Shown: positions 1 to 6,394, counted from the stretch's first letter. The stretch is DNA of 12,906 bases from an uncultured Ruminiclostridium sp. (GCA_910585505.1 CAJUFF010000073.1:1-12906), one strand, 5' to 3'. Made by a program: numbers and translations. The notes: generated by a model from the letters alone, not told the origin.

Positions 1-90
1 TTGCATAAAATTCTTTTTTGTTTTATATAAGTTTTGGATATAACAAAGTATTAGTCAATTTACAATTTATACTAATAAAATAAAACATAC

Positions 91-119
91 TTGTTAGTAT
101 TAAACAAAATATGTATAAT
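91..119 (+). promoter_or_regulatory. Possible orphan sigma-A promoter
   Basis: TTGTTA (91-96) is separated by 17 bases from a perfect TATAAT (114-119). The -35 matches 4 of 6 consensus bases. No plus-strand gene follows until 1760, so if it is used it would make an untranslated RNA through the hairpins at 143-165 and 305-341 and into antisense of the 363-587 frame and ylbJ. In such AT-rich DNA a chance match is a real possibility. Confidence 0.3.
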
Positions 120-304
120 ATTATGGTAATTTTAAATAAACCGTTTTGATTGCGTACATCAAAACATTATGATTACATTATAGCATTATAAGTTAATAAA
201 AAAGAGCGGGAAGAGCAAAAAGCATATTGCAACGGTTACGACAAAATCGGGTTTTATGAATCGTGATAAATAATACGGATGCTCAAAGATTAGCGCTTAT
301 GGTG

Positions 305-341
305 CAATCTTTAATCAAGTCTGCCACTTGATTAAAGATTG
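305..341. repeat. 16-bp perfect inverted repeat, 5-nt spacer
   Basis: The arms at 305-320 and 326-341 are exact reverse complements around the spacer CTGCC. The stem is only moderately GC-rich. Neither strand has a U-tract after it, so it is not a typical intrinsic terminator. Bases 329-348, covering most of the right arm plus flank, recur with two transitions at 4356-4375, which suggests part of a dispersed repeat rather than a gene-specific regulatory site. Confidence 0.75.
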
Positions 342-362
342 GTATGAGATTATATATCGCGG

Positions 363-587
363 TTATCTTAAGGCAAGATCGCGCTGCGCGCTTTGCCGCG
401 CATACGCTTGCTTCTTTTCCGACATTTTTGCCCATAGTTCCTTGAAATACGTCGGTATTCCTGCGTCGTTTTGGACAATCTGACGAAAAAGCTCACTGCG
501 CGTCTGCACGACAATCTTTGTGCGGTATTGCCTTGATAAGTTTCCGATATTCGTTGCGTTATTTCCTTGGACTGCTATAAATATCAT
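363..587 (-). CDS. Small hypothetical ORF in a GC-rich patch
   Basis: This is a 74-residue frame starting at ATG 587. It overlaps the last 29 bases of ylbJ in another frame. The predicted product is hydrophilic, with no membrane segment and a basic C-terminal tail (EKKQAYARQSAQRDLALR). I do not recognise a function. By hand count 361-540 is about 49% G+C, against about 20-25% in nearby intergenic DNA, and it uses codons such as CGC, CAG and GTC. No Shine-Dalgarno sequence is visible before the ATG; the upstream bases are nearly all A. The 3' end is rich in small hairpins (for example TGCGCG/CGCGCA at 385-402 and ATCTT/AAGAT at 365-379). It could be a real small gene, but I think it more likely that the frame lies in a short dispersed element inserted behind ylbJ. 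Confidence 0.3.
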   Translation of the reverse strand: MIFIAVQGNNATNIGNLSRQYRTKIVVQTRSELFRQIVQNDAGIPTYFKELWAKMSEKKQAYARQSAQRDLALR

Positions 588-1641
588 TTTTTTCTTTTTT
601 AAAACTTTTTATTAAAATGAATGTCATTAAAATAAGGCAGACAGAACAAATAGGGTTAATTGATGATATTACAGGTGTTATGTCGATCGGTGTCTCGGTT
701 TCTAAGGCAATGGGGAAAATTGTTGTCAGCACGAAGCAGTATGCCGCGCTCAATATACAAGCGGGAATCCTGTATAGCATAAATTTTTTCAGCTTTAGAT
801 TTCCTGCTGATAAAGCGGCTGTTTGCAATATTATGCAGAAACCGCCGAATGATGTAAGCGCCGCAAATAAGGGCATAAGGTTATAACCGCTTCCTTTAAA
901 CATAGAAAGATTGGATATTTCAAGAGCGGCGCAAAATATTTTTTTAAAACCGATTTTTTCAAAGGCGGTTAGTAATCCCGAAAAATCCGTAAGCTCCAGC
1001 AATACGTTAAAAGTAAGTATTGTGCCGCATATCACACCCAATGCTTTAGCGGTTCCGTATATGCTTTCCGTTACGTTTGACAGAGTCAGTCCCGAATCAT
1101 TGTGCGGTGTACTGTTATATGTAATAGACCTTTTGGACAAAAGATTTAAAATTACCGCCAAAGTAAAGCAAGCAAGTACGTTTGAGAAATAAACGATAAG
1201 TCCGGCTTTGACGCTTCCGAGAACGGACAGTCCGGCTATTTGTATTATAAAGGCAGGACTTCCGCAATAGCAGTAGCATAGCATTTTTTCTGCAATTGCG
1301 TTATAACTTTTATTATACGCAGTTTCTTCCTTAAGCAGTTTTACACCTACCGGATATCCGCCTACAAGACTCAGCATAAATATACTGAATTCATGGCTTC
1401 CGCCTTTAAACCAAAAGCGTGAAAGCCTATACAAAGGATAAAACAGCTTATCCGAAATTCCGCTTGACACCAAAAGCTGTGAAAATACCATAAACGCGAA
1501 CAGAGAGGGAATTATTACGTCAAGGCAGGTGTAAACCGATTTTTTCACGGCGTATATTGTCCCCTCTGAATCAATTATCAAAAGCGTACATACTACGATT
1601 GCCGCAGTGGCCGTCAAGATTAAATATCCGTTTTTTTTCAT
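559..1641 (-). CDS. ylbJ: Sporulation integral membrane protein, YlbJ-like
   Basis: The product is a 360-residue polytopic membrane protein resembling YlbJ and nucleoside-recognition/Gate-domain proteins. It has hydrophobic segments at roughly residues 5-23, 40-60, 85-100, 128-168, 198-216, 255-280, 290-312 and 328-346. Family-like motifs are the IPSLFAFMV stretch (44-52), GGYPVGVKLL (94-103) and the CGSPAFI stretch (126-132). In Bacillus subtilis ylbJ belongs to the sigma-E mother-cell regulon and is needed for spore cortex formation; the transported molecule is not known to me. AAGGAG lies 6 bases before the ATG at 1641. The gene is divergent from the sporulation genes yqfCD. It is shorter than Bacillus YlbJ (about 400 residues, from memory), and its last codons run into the GC-rich patch at 361-570, so the native C-terminus may have been replaced. 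A related Gate-domain transporter is the alternative. Confidence 0.75.
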   Translation of the reverse strand: MKKNGYLILTATAAIVVCTLLIIDSEGTIYAVKKSVYTCLDVIIPSLFAFMVFSQLLVSSGISDKLFYPLYRLSRFWFKGGSHEFSIFMLSLVGGYPVGVKLLKEETAYNKSYNAIAEKMLCYCYCGSPAFIIQIAGLSVLGSVKAGLIVYFSNVLACFTLAVILNLLSKRSITYNSTPHNDSGLTLSNVTESIYGTAKALGVICGTILTFNVLLELTDFSGLLTAFEKIGFKKIFCAALEISNLSMFKGSGYNLMPLFAALTSFGGFCIILQTAALSAGNLKLKKFMLYRIPACILSAAYCFVLTTIFPIALETETPIDITPVISSINPICSVCLILMTFILIKSFKKEKNDIYSSPRK

Positions 1642-1669
1642 TGCTTCTCCTTTTTGAATGGGAAAATGT

Positions 1670-1697
1670 TCTTAATTTAGGGCTTGTTTCATACATT
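1670..1697 (+). promoter_or_regulatory. Sigma-E-like promoter for yqfCD
   Basis: The -10 element CATACATT (1690-1697) matches the sigma-E consensus CATACANT. Thirteen bases upstream, TCTTAAT (1670-1676) agrees with the sigma-E -35 pattern kmATATT at 5 of 7 positions. Transcription would start near 1704, giving a leader of about 55 bases. This suits the known sigma-E control of yqfC in Bacillus. I found no equally convincing promoter for ylbJ on the opposite strand. Confidence 0.6.
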
Positions 1698-1759
1698 ATA
1701 TTAAATATCGGCGTCTCAAAGAACAGTTTTGAGGCAATAAATAAAAAGGCGGTGACACA

Positions 1760-2032
1760 GTGAACATAAATGACTTGGCGATAAAATTTGAGGATTTCAA
1801 GAGGACAAGAAGCAAGCACTCGGATATACAGATAACGGATAACACCGAGTTGATTCTTGACGGCTGCCGTAGGGTGATAAGGTATGATGAAAACGAGATA
1901 TGCCTTGAACTGCCATCGGTGGGAATAACAATAGTGGGTATGAAGCTGAAAATACATAATTTCAGCGTAGGCGGAGTAATTATTGAGGGTGATATCCATT
2001 CGATAACGTTTATATCCAAGGAGGAGCTATGA
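1760..2032 (+). CDS. yqfC: Sporulation protein YqfC (YabP/YqfC family)
   Basis: This is a 90-residue protein, close to the usual YqfC length of about 93. It shows the YabP/YqfC pattern: a segment built around LILDGCRRVIRYDENEI (31-47), then a C-terminal half of alternating beta-type residues with GMKLKIHNFSVGGVIIEG (60-77). The molecular role is not established. In Bacillus it is expressed in the mother cell under sigma E together with yqfD. The GTG start at 1760 is supported by AAGGCGGTGA directly upstream at 1746-1755. The stop codon overlaps the start of yqfD in an ATGA arrangement, indicating translational coupling. A sigma-E-like promoter lies upstream. Confidence 0.9.
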   Translation: MNINDLAIKFEDFKRTRSKHSDIQITDNTELILDGCRRVIRYDENEICLELPSVGITIVGMKLKIHNFSVGGVIIEGDIHSITFISKEEL

Positions 2033-3207
2033 AGAATAAAAAGAGGCTTTTAGGATACGTTAAGTTCACTCTTGTGGGAACCGAATGCGAAAAATTTATT
2101 TCTGAAGCTATTGCCGAAGGAATAAAAATTTTTGATGTGGAAAATGACGGCGGCGTCTTTTACGCCAAAACCATTCCAGATAATTACGCGATATTGGCAA
2201 GATTGAAGCGGAAATATTACATTCGTATGCGAATTGAGGAAAAGCGGGGACTGTGGTTCAGCGCATACAGGTACAGAAACCGTTATGGCGTCCTTCTGGG
2301 AATTATAGCGTACAGTCTGGTTATATTTTTCTGCTCTGATATTGTATGGGATATTTCAATTACGGGAAACTCGGATATTCCCGACGAATCCCTTCTTGAA
2401 TTTCTTTCGGATAACGGCATGTACGCCGGCGCGCCCAGAAAAGGGCTTCAAAATACATTGGTCGAGCTTAAGGCGATGCTGAGTTATGACAGGTTAGCTT
2501 GGATAAGCATCGAGACTGAAGGTTCAAGGGTCAACGTAAAGCTAAGCGAAACAATTGATAACTCCAAAAAAGGACTTTCCGTAAGTACTCCCTGCAATAT
2601 AATAGCTTCAAAGGGGGGCGTGATAAAGTCAACGGAGGTCAATCGGGGAGATTTGCTTTGTGAAGAGGGAAGCGGCGTTGCCGAAGGCGACATTATAGTA
2701 AGCGGATTTGTGAACGACGGTGCGGGGCATATAATCGTCAGTCACGCAGACGCCGTGATTATGGCGGAGTTTGAGGAAAGCGTAAGCTTTTATAAGGAAT
2801 TTACCACAGTGGAAAAAGTAAAGACGGACGAAACGGTTACAGAGGAATATATTAAGCTTTTCGGATTCACCTTTCCTCGTCATGCTCCGGAATATCTTGA
2901 AGGCTATACTTATACGACCGACAGCTACAAAACCGAGCTTTTCGGTCTTGAAATGCCATGGACAAGGGTAGTGGTGGAAGGCAGGGGAACCGAGGAGATA
3001 ACCGTAACAAGAACGGTTAACGATGTAAAAAAACAGCTTGAAAGAGAGCTTGAAAACTACGAAAGGAATTTTTTGGGAGAATACAAAATAATTGACAGAG
3101 ATATAAGCTATAAAAGAGACGAAAAAGGTATGGAAGTGAGCTGTAAATACACTCTTTTAGGTGATATCGCGGAGCAAAGCGAGATTTTTTACAGAGAAGA
3201 GGAGTAA
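2029..3207 (+). CDS. yqfD: Sporulation protein YqfD
   Basis: This 392-residue protein has the typical length and layout of YqfD. It has a basic N-terminal cytoplasmic part (1-85) and one transmembrane segment at about 86-104. A POTRA/FtsQ-like beginning follows (WDISITGNSDIPDESLL, 107-123), and then a long beta-rich domain with EGDIIVSG at about residue 220. The C-terminal region is charged and glutamate-rich. By positive-inside reasoning the large domain would lie across the membrane, in the intermembrane space of the developing spore if sorted to the forespore septum; that location is inference. AAGGAGGAG at 2018-2026 sits just before the ATG, inside the end of yqfC. The two genes form a coupled pair, and no cotranscription with phoH is needed because a new promoter begins at 3223. 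Confidence 0.9.
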   Translation: MKNKKRLLGYVKFTLVGTECEKFISEAIAEGIKIFDVENDGGVFYAKTIPDNYAILARLKRKYYIRMRIEEKRGLWFSAYRYRNRYGVLLGIIAYSLVIFFCSDIVWDISITGNSDIPDESLLEFLSDNGMYAGAPRKGLQNTLVELKAMLSYDRLAWISIETEGSRVNVKLSETIDNSKKGLSVSTPCNIIASKGGVIKSTEVNRGDLLCEEGSGVAEGDIIVSGFVNDGAGHIIVSHADAVIMAEFEESVSFYKEFTTVEKVKTDETVTEEYIKLFGFTFPRHAPEYLEGYTYTTDSYKTELFGLEMPWTRVVVEGRGTEEITVTRTVNDVKKQLERELENYERNFLGEYKIIDRDISYKRDEKGMEVSCKYTLLGDIAEQSEIFYREEE

Positions 3208-3215
3208 ATTTTAAA

Positions 3216-3241
3216 AAAACGCTTTAAATTTCCCGCGTTTT
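3216..3241 (+). terminator. Weak hairpin after yqfD
   Basis: AAAACGC (3216-3222) and GCGTTTT (3235-3241) are exact reverse complements around a 12-base loop. The four T residues are inside the stem and no further U-tract follows, so termination would be weak. The hairpin overlaps the proposed phoH promoter: the -35 hexamer falls in the loop and the -10 starts 5 bases after the stem. It may partly insulate yqfCD from phoH. Confidence 0.35.
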
Positions 3242-3251
3242 GTGATATAAT
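3223..3251 (+). promoter_or_regulatory. Sigma-A extended -10 promoter for phoH run
   Basis: A perfect TATAAT (3246-3251) is preceded by TG one base upstream (3243-3244), forming an extended -10. TTTAAA (3223-3228) lies 17 bases upstream as a weak -35, matching 4 of 6. Transcription would start near 3258, about 45 bases before phoH. This would give the housekeeping genes from phoH onward vegetative expression independent of the sporulation promoter. Confidence 0.6.
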
Positions 3252-3302
3252 ATTATGAGTTATATAAAAAGAAGGCAAAAACGGAGGACTGTTTAAAAGC
3301 GT

Positions 3303-4277
3303 ATGGCAGAAAAAATTATTTCCGTTAACGGAATGGATTGTATACATTCCATATTCGGCAATCTTGACGAAAATATAAATATAATTCAAAAGGAATATAA
3401 CGTAACGGTTTACAGCAGAAATGGGGAAATAATAGTAAGCGGCGCCGAGGCCAACGTGGATGCCGCTGCCGCCGTTGTGGACAGCCTTGAAAAAATGTAC
3501 AACAACGGAGAGAATATCGGTGATCAGAATGTAAGATACGTTATAAGCGCGGTAAACGACGGTATGCAGCAGCAGCTTGATGTGTTATCCTCCGACTGCG
3601 TATGCGTTACCTTTACCGGAAAGCCGGTAAAGCCTAAAACCTTGGGACAGAAAAAATATGTGGATTCCATAAGAAAAAACACTATCGTTTTCGGAATAGG
3701 CCCCGCTGGAACGGGAAAAACCTACCTTGCGGTGGCGCAGGCGGTAAGAGCGTTTAAAAATCATGAAATACAGCGCATTATACTTACCCGTCCCGCCGTT
3801 GAGGCCGGTGAAAAACTTGGCTTTCTGCCCGGAGATCTTCAGAATAAGGTGGACCCTTATTTAAGACCTCTTTACGACGCTCTTTTTGATATGATGGGAG
3901 CCGAAGCTTTCCAGCGCAATCAGGAGCGCGGATATATAGAGGTAGCTCCCTTGGCGTATATGAGGGGACGCACTCTTGACGACAGCTTTATAATTCTTGA
4001 CGAGGCGCAGAATACCACTCCGGAGCAAATGAAAATGTTTCTTACCCGACTGGGCTTTAACAGTAAGATGGTAATAACCGGCGATATAACACAAATAGAC
4101 CTTGCGGACAACAAAAGGTCCGGATTGGTTGAGGCGTCAAGAGTTCTCAGAAATATAGAGAGTATAGAGCAGATAAAGTTTTCCGAAAAGGACGTTGTGC
4201 GGCACAAGCTTGTACAGGATATCGTAAAGGCTTATGAAAAATACGCGTCGGAGCAATCAAGAAGATACGGCAGGTAA
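3303..4277 (+). CDS. phoH: PhoH-family ATPase
   Basis: This 324-residue protein has the usual length and order of Firmicutes PhoH (YqfE/YlaK family). It starts with a KH-like N-terminal part (about 10-68), followed by a P-loop NTPase domain with Walker A GPAGTGKT (133-140), Walker B FIILDEAQN (229-237) and a sensor-like ITGD (258-261). The conserved FSEKDVVRHKLV stretch is at 293-304. PhoH proteins bind and hydrolyse ATP and are proposed to act on RNA. The name comes from the phosphate regulon of E. coli, and phosphate control is not implied here. GGAGGA (3283-3288) lies 14 bases before the ATG, rather far, but no better start is visible. In Bacillus the next gene is the membrane HD-domain gene yqfF/pgpH; here 132 non-coding bases lead directly to ybeY. 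Confidence 0.93.
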   Translation: MAEKIISVNGMDCIHSIFGNLDENINIIQKEYNVTVYSRNGEIIVSGAEANVDAAAAVVDSLEKMYNNGENIGDQNVRYVISAVNDGMQQQLDVLSSDCVCVTFTGKPVKPKTLGQKKYVDSIRKNTIVFGIGPAGTGKTYLAVAQAVRAFKNHEIQRIILTRPAVEAGEKLGFLPGDLQNKVDPYLRPLYDALFDMMGAEAFQRNQERGYIEVAPLAYMRGRTLDDSFIILDEAQNTTPEQMKMFLTRLGFNSKMVITGDITQIDLADNKRSGLVEASRVLRNIESIEQIKFSEKDVVRHKLVQDIVKAYEKYASEQSRRYGR

Positions 4278-4346
4278 AAATCTTTTCTTCATACGTTTTG
4301 CATTAAAGAAGCGTAAAGCGGTTTGTGATTACACGTTTTAATTAAA

Positions 4347-4375
4347 TTGTAGTCATGATTAAAGATTAGTATAAG
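4347..4375 (+). promoter_or_regulatory. Possible promoter in the phoH-ybeY gap
   Basis: TTGTAG (4347-4352) and TATAAG (4370-4375) are 17 bases apart, matching 3 of 6 and 5 of 6 of the sigma-A hexamers. The gap 4278-4409 is otherwise AT-rich and has no gene or clear terminator. The same bases are part of the 20-bp sequence shared with 329-348, so the match may be a property of that repeat rather than a functional promoter. Confidence 0.3.
4356..4375 (+). repeat. 20-bp sequence shared with 329-348
   Basis: The bases at 4356-4375 match those at 329-348 at 18 of 20 positions, and both differences are A/G transitions. The first copy lies in the right arm of the 16-bp inverted repeat. The second copy lacks the left arm. 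It sits exactly where pgpH/yqfF would be expected, so it could be the remnant of a dispersed element. AT-rich composition weakens the statistical case. Confidence 0.45.
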
Positions 4376-4409
4376 GACAGGCAGTTGTATAATTCAAGCG
4401 GAGGATAAA

Positions 4410-4988
4410 ATGAATAAAAAAGATACGGAAAGAATAATAGAATTTTTGGCGGTGACGGCTGCGGCAGGAGCGCTTGCATGTTCTGCCGCTTGCCTTATAC
4501 ATAGTCTTCGCGGAAAGGAAAAGGTAAAACTTATTGTTTCCGGGAATACCAAGTCGCAGCTTTCGTCGGATTTGCTTAAAAAAATAAAAAAATGTTGTAA
4601 AGCCGCTCTCGAAGAAGAGGGAATAAGGGAGTCGGCCGAAGTTTCGTTAACTACGGTTACAAATTCGGAAATATCAGCTCTCAATTGTGAATATCGCGGA
4701 AAAGATTCTGTAACCGACGTGCTTTCTTTTCCCATGAGTGAAAATGATGAATTCGATGTTGATCCCGAAACGAACCGGATCCTTCTCGGCGATATAGTAA
4801 TATCCGTCGAAAGGGCAAGGGAACAGGCAGCGGAATACGGTCACTCATTTGAAAGGGAGATATGTTTTCTCGCAACTCATTCAATGTTTCATCTTCTCGG
4901 ATACGATCATGAAATAAGCGCGGAGGAGGAAAAAATAATGTTTGACAAACAGGAAAGGGTGCTGAAAAGGCTTGGCATCGTCAGATAA
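4410..4988 (+). CDS. ybeY: rRNA maturation endoribonuclease YbeY with N-terminal anchor
   Basis: YbeY is a zinc-dependent RNase acting in 16S rRNA 3'-end maturation and 70S quality control. The family core begins near residue 38. It includes NCEYRGKDSVTDVLSFP (92-108), LGDIVIS (126-132) and the zinc motif HxxxHxxxxxH with H157, H161 and H167 in HSMFHLLGYDH. The usual YbeY is about 155-165 residues; this one has 192. The extra N-terminus holds a 19-residue uncharged stretch (12-30) with a hand-calculated mean Kyte-Doolittle value of about 2.1, followed by basic residues R34, K36, K38 and K40. This predicts a membrane anchor with the catalytic domain in the cytoplasm. GGAGGA (4400-4405) sits 4 bases before the ATG, and no alternative start with a ribosome site exists near residue 38. 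dgkA follows after 22 bases. Confidence 0.93.
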   Translation: MNKKDTERIIEFLAVTAAAGALACSAACLIHSLRGKEKVKLIVSGNTKSQLSSDLLKKIKKCCKAALEEEGIRESAEVSLTTVTNSEISALNCEYRGKDSVTDVLSFPMSENDEFDVDPETNRILLGDIVISVERAREQAAEYGHSFEREICFLATHSMFHLLGYDHEISAEEEKIMFDKQERVLKRLGIVR

Positions 4989-5010
4989 AGGAGTAAAAAC
5001 GAGGTTTTGA

Positions 5011-5496
5011 ATGAATAAGCGTTTCAGTTTGATAAACAGCTTTAAATGTGCTTTTAAGGGAATTTCTTTTGTAATGCGGCATGAAAGAAATATGCGCATA
5101 CATATGGTTGTGGTGCTGTATGTGGCTTTCTTTTCGGCTTTTTACGATTTTACGAAAACCGAAACCGCTTTATTGATTATAACCTGCGCCTTGGTTATGA
5201 TCTTTGAAATATTGAATACTTCTATTGAGGTAATAGTGGACAAGGTTTCGCCCAAATACAGTCCTTTGGCAAAGGTTGCGAAGGACGCTGCGGCCGGCGC
5301 CGTGCTTTTGTCTGCGATTATGGCTGTTGCGGTGGGTGCGGTGCTGTTTTTTGATATAGAGCGTTTTAAGCTTATATTGCTGTTTTTAGGCGAATGGACG
5401 AATCTCCTTATGTTTATAGGATTTTCGGCAATAGCGGCGGTATTTGTTACCTCCGGAAAAAGAAGAAATATTAAAGGAAAGATAAATAATGACTAA
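5011..5496 (+). CDS. dgkA: Undecaprenol/diacylglycerol kinase DgkA
   Basis: This is a small integral membrane kinase. In Gram-positive bacteria the family phosphorylates undecaprenol to recycle the lipid carrier for wall synthesis. The signature is clear: RHERNMRIHMV (23-33), then FEILNTSIEVIVDKVSP (65-81) with E66, N69, E73 and D77, and KVAKDAAAGAVLL (88-100). Membrane segments are at about 32-46, 52-70 and 95-114, the usual three. A fourth hydrophobic segment at about 129-147, with a basic tail, extends the protein to 161 residues; simple homologues are about 120-130. GAGG (5001-5004) precedes the ATG by 6 bases. The 3' end overlaps era by 8 bases, so cdd, which often sits between them, is absent. 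Confidence 0.92.
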   Translation: MNKRFSLINSFKCAFKGISFVMRHERNMRIHMVVVLYVAFFSAFYDFTKTETALLIITCALVMIFEILNTSIEVIVDKVSPKYSPLAKVAKDAAAGAVLLSAIMAVAVGAVLFFDIERFKLILLFLGEWTNLLMFIGFSAIAAVFVTSGKRRNIKGKINND

Positions 5497-6394
5497 ATCT
5501 GCTTTTATTGCGATAACCGGACGTCCCAACGCGGGCAAATCTTCACTTATGAATTTGCTTGTAGGTGAAAAAGTGGCCATTGTCAGCGAAAAGCCACAGA
5601 CTACCCGCACAAGAATAAACGGAATACTTACCGAAGGGGATACACAGTATGTTTTTATTGACACGCCCGGTATACACAGACCGAGAACCAGACTTTCCGA
5701 AGAGATGGTAAAGTCCGTAAAAAACAGCATGGAGGATGTTGACGTTGTCATTATGATGACGGACGCCACAAAGAAGCTTTCAAATACAGAGAAGGAGCTT
5801 ATAGAAAGCTTTAAGTCAAGAAAGCTCAGCGTGATACTGCTGATAAACAAGGTGGATCTTGTAAGGGACAAGTCGGAGCTTTTATCTGTAATTGACGGGT
5901 TTTCAAAGCTTCACGACTTTTCGGAGGTAATCCCAATAAGCGTAAAAAATTGTATAAACACGGAGCTTATTCTCCCTGCTGTGGACAAGTTTTCCAAAGA
6001 ATCTCCCCATTTCTTCCCGGACGATCTGCCCACAGATCAGCCCGAAAAAATATGGCTTGCCGAAATAGTAAGAGAAAAAATACTTCGTACAATGTGGGAG
6101 GAAATTCCTCACGGTGTGGCCGTGCAGATCGAAAGTCTTGATGAGACAAAAACCAATAGGGGCGAGGATATAGTAGACTTGGGCGTGGTTATAATCTGTG
6201 AAAAGGCTTCTCATAAGGGTATGCTTATTGGAAAGCAGGGGGCAATGCTCAAAAAAATCGGTTCCATAGCGAGAGTTGATTTAGAAGAATATTTTGAAAG
6301 TAAAGTAAATATGAAATTATGGGTAAAAGTAAAGGACGACTGGCGTAACAAAGAGGCTTTTATTCTTGAAATGGGATTGGGAGCCGATGACTGA
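5489..6394 (+). CDS. era: GTPase Era
   Basis: Era is an essential-type GTPase that binds the 3' end of 16S rRNA and assists 30S assembly. At 301 residues it has the standard length. The GTPase motifs are G1 GRPNAGKS (11-18), G2 in KPQTTRTRI (35-43), G3 DTPGIH (58-63), G4 NKVD (120-123) and a G5 reading SVK (151-153) where SAK is usual. The C-terminal KH domain includes GMLIGKQGAMLKKIG (244-258) and the conserved DDWRN (283-287). AAAGGAAA lies about 8 bases before the ATG, within the end of dgkA. The stop overlaps the recO start by one base. Era functionally partners YbeY in other bacteria, and ybeY is two genes upstream here. Confidence 0.97.
   Translation: MTKSAFIAITGRPNAGKSSLMNLLVGEKVAIVSEKPQTTRTRINGILTEGDTQYVFIDTPGIHRPRTRLSEEMVKSVKNSMEDVDVVIMMTDATKKLSNTEKELIESFKSRKLSVILLINKVDLVRDKSELLSVIDGFSKLHDFSEVIPISVKNCINTELILPAVDKFSKESPHFFPDDLPTDQPEKIWLAEIVREKILRTMWEEIPHGVAVQIESLDETKTNRGEDIVDLGVVIICEKASHKGMLIGKQGAMLKKIGSIARVDLEEYFESKVNMKLWVKVKDDWRNKEAFILEMGLGADD

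Larger units (their letters stand above)
1..362. other. AT-rich non-coding stretch
   Basis: I find no convincing gene in these 362 bases. The first 200 or so are extremely AT-rich. Visible elements are a sigma-A-like promoter at 91-119, an 8-bp hairpin at 143-165 (arms GTTTTGAT/ATCAAAAC, 7-nt loop, no strong U-run) and a 16-bp perfect inverted repeat at 305-341. From about position 200 the composition rises and merges into the GC-richer patch at 361-540. The stretch from about 180 to 362 may belong to the same element as the small frame at 363-587. Confidence 0.6.

Noticed and set aside
1641..1759. Minus-strand sigma-E or sigma-A promoter for ylbJ
   Set aside because: A TATAAT and an ATATT are present, but no partner element has correct spacing.
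1571..2019. Two long minus-strand frames across the ylbJ-yqfC spacer and yqfC
   Set aside because: Both are antisense to the well-supported yqfC, show no family motif and lack a convincing ribosome site.
5386..5871. 161-codon minus-strand frame over the dgkA-era junction
   Set aside because: It is antisense to two clear genes, and its Ser/Phe-rich translation is typical of a shadow frame.
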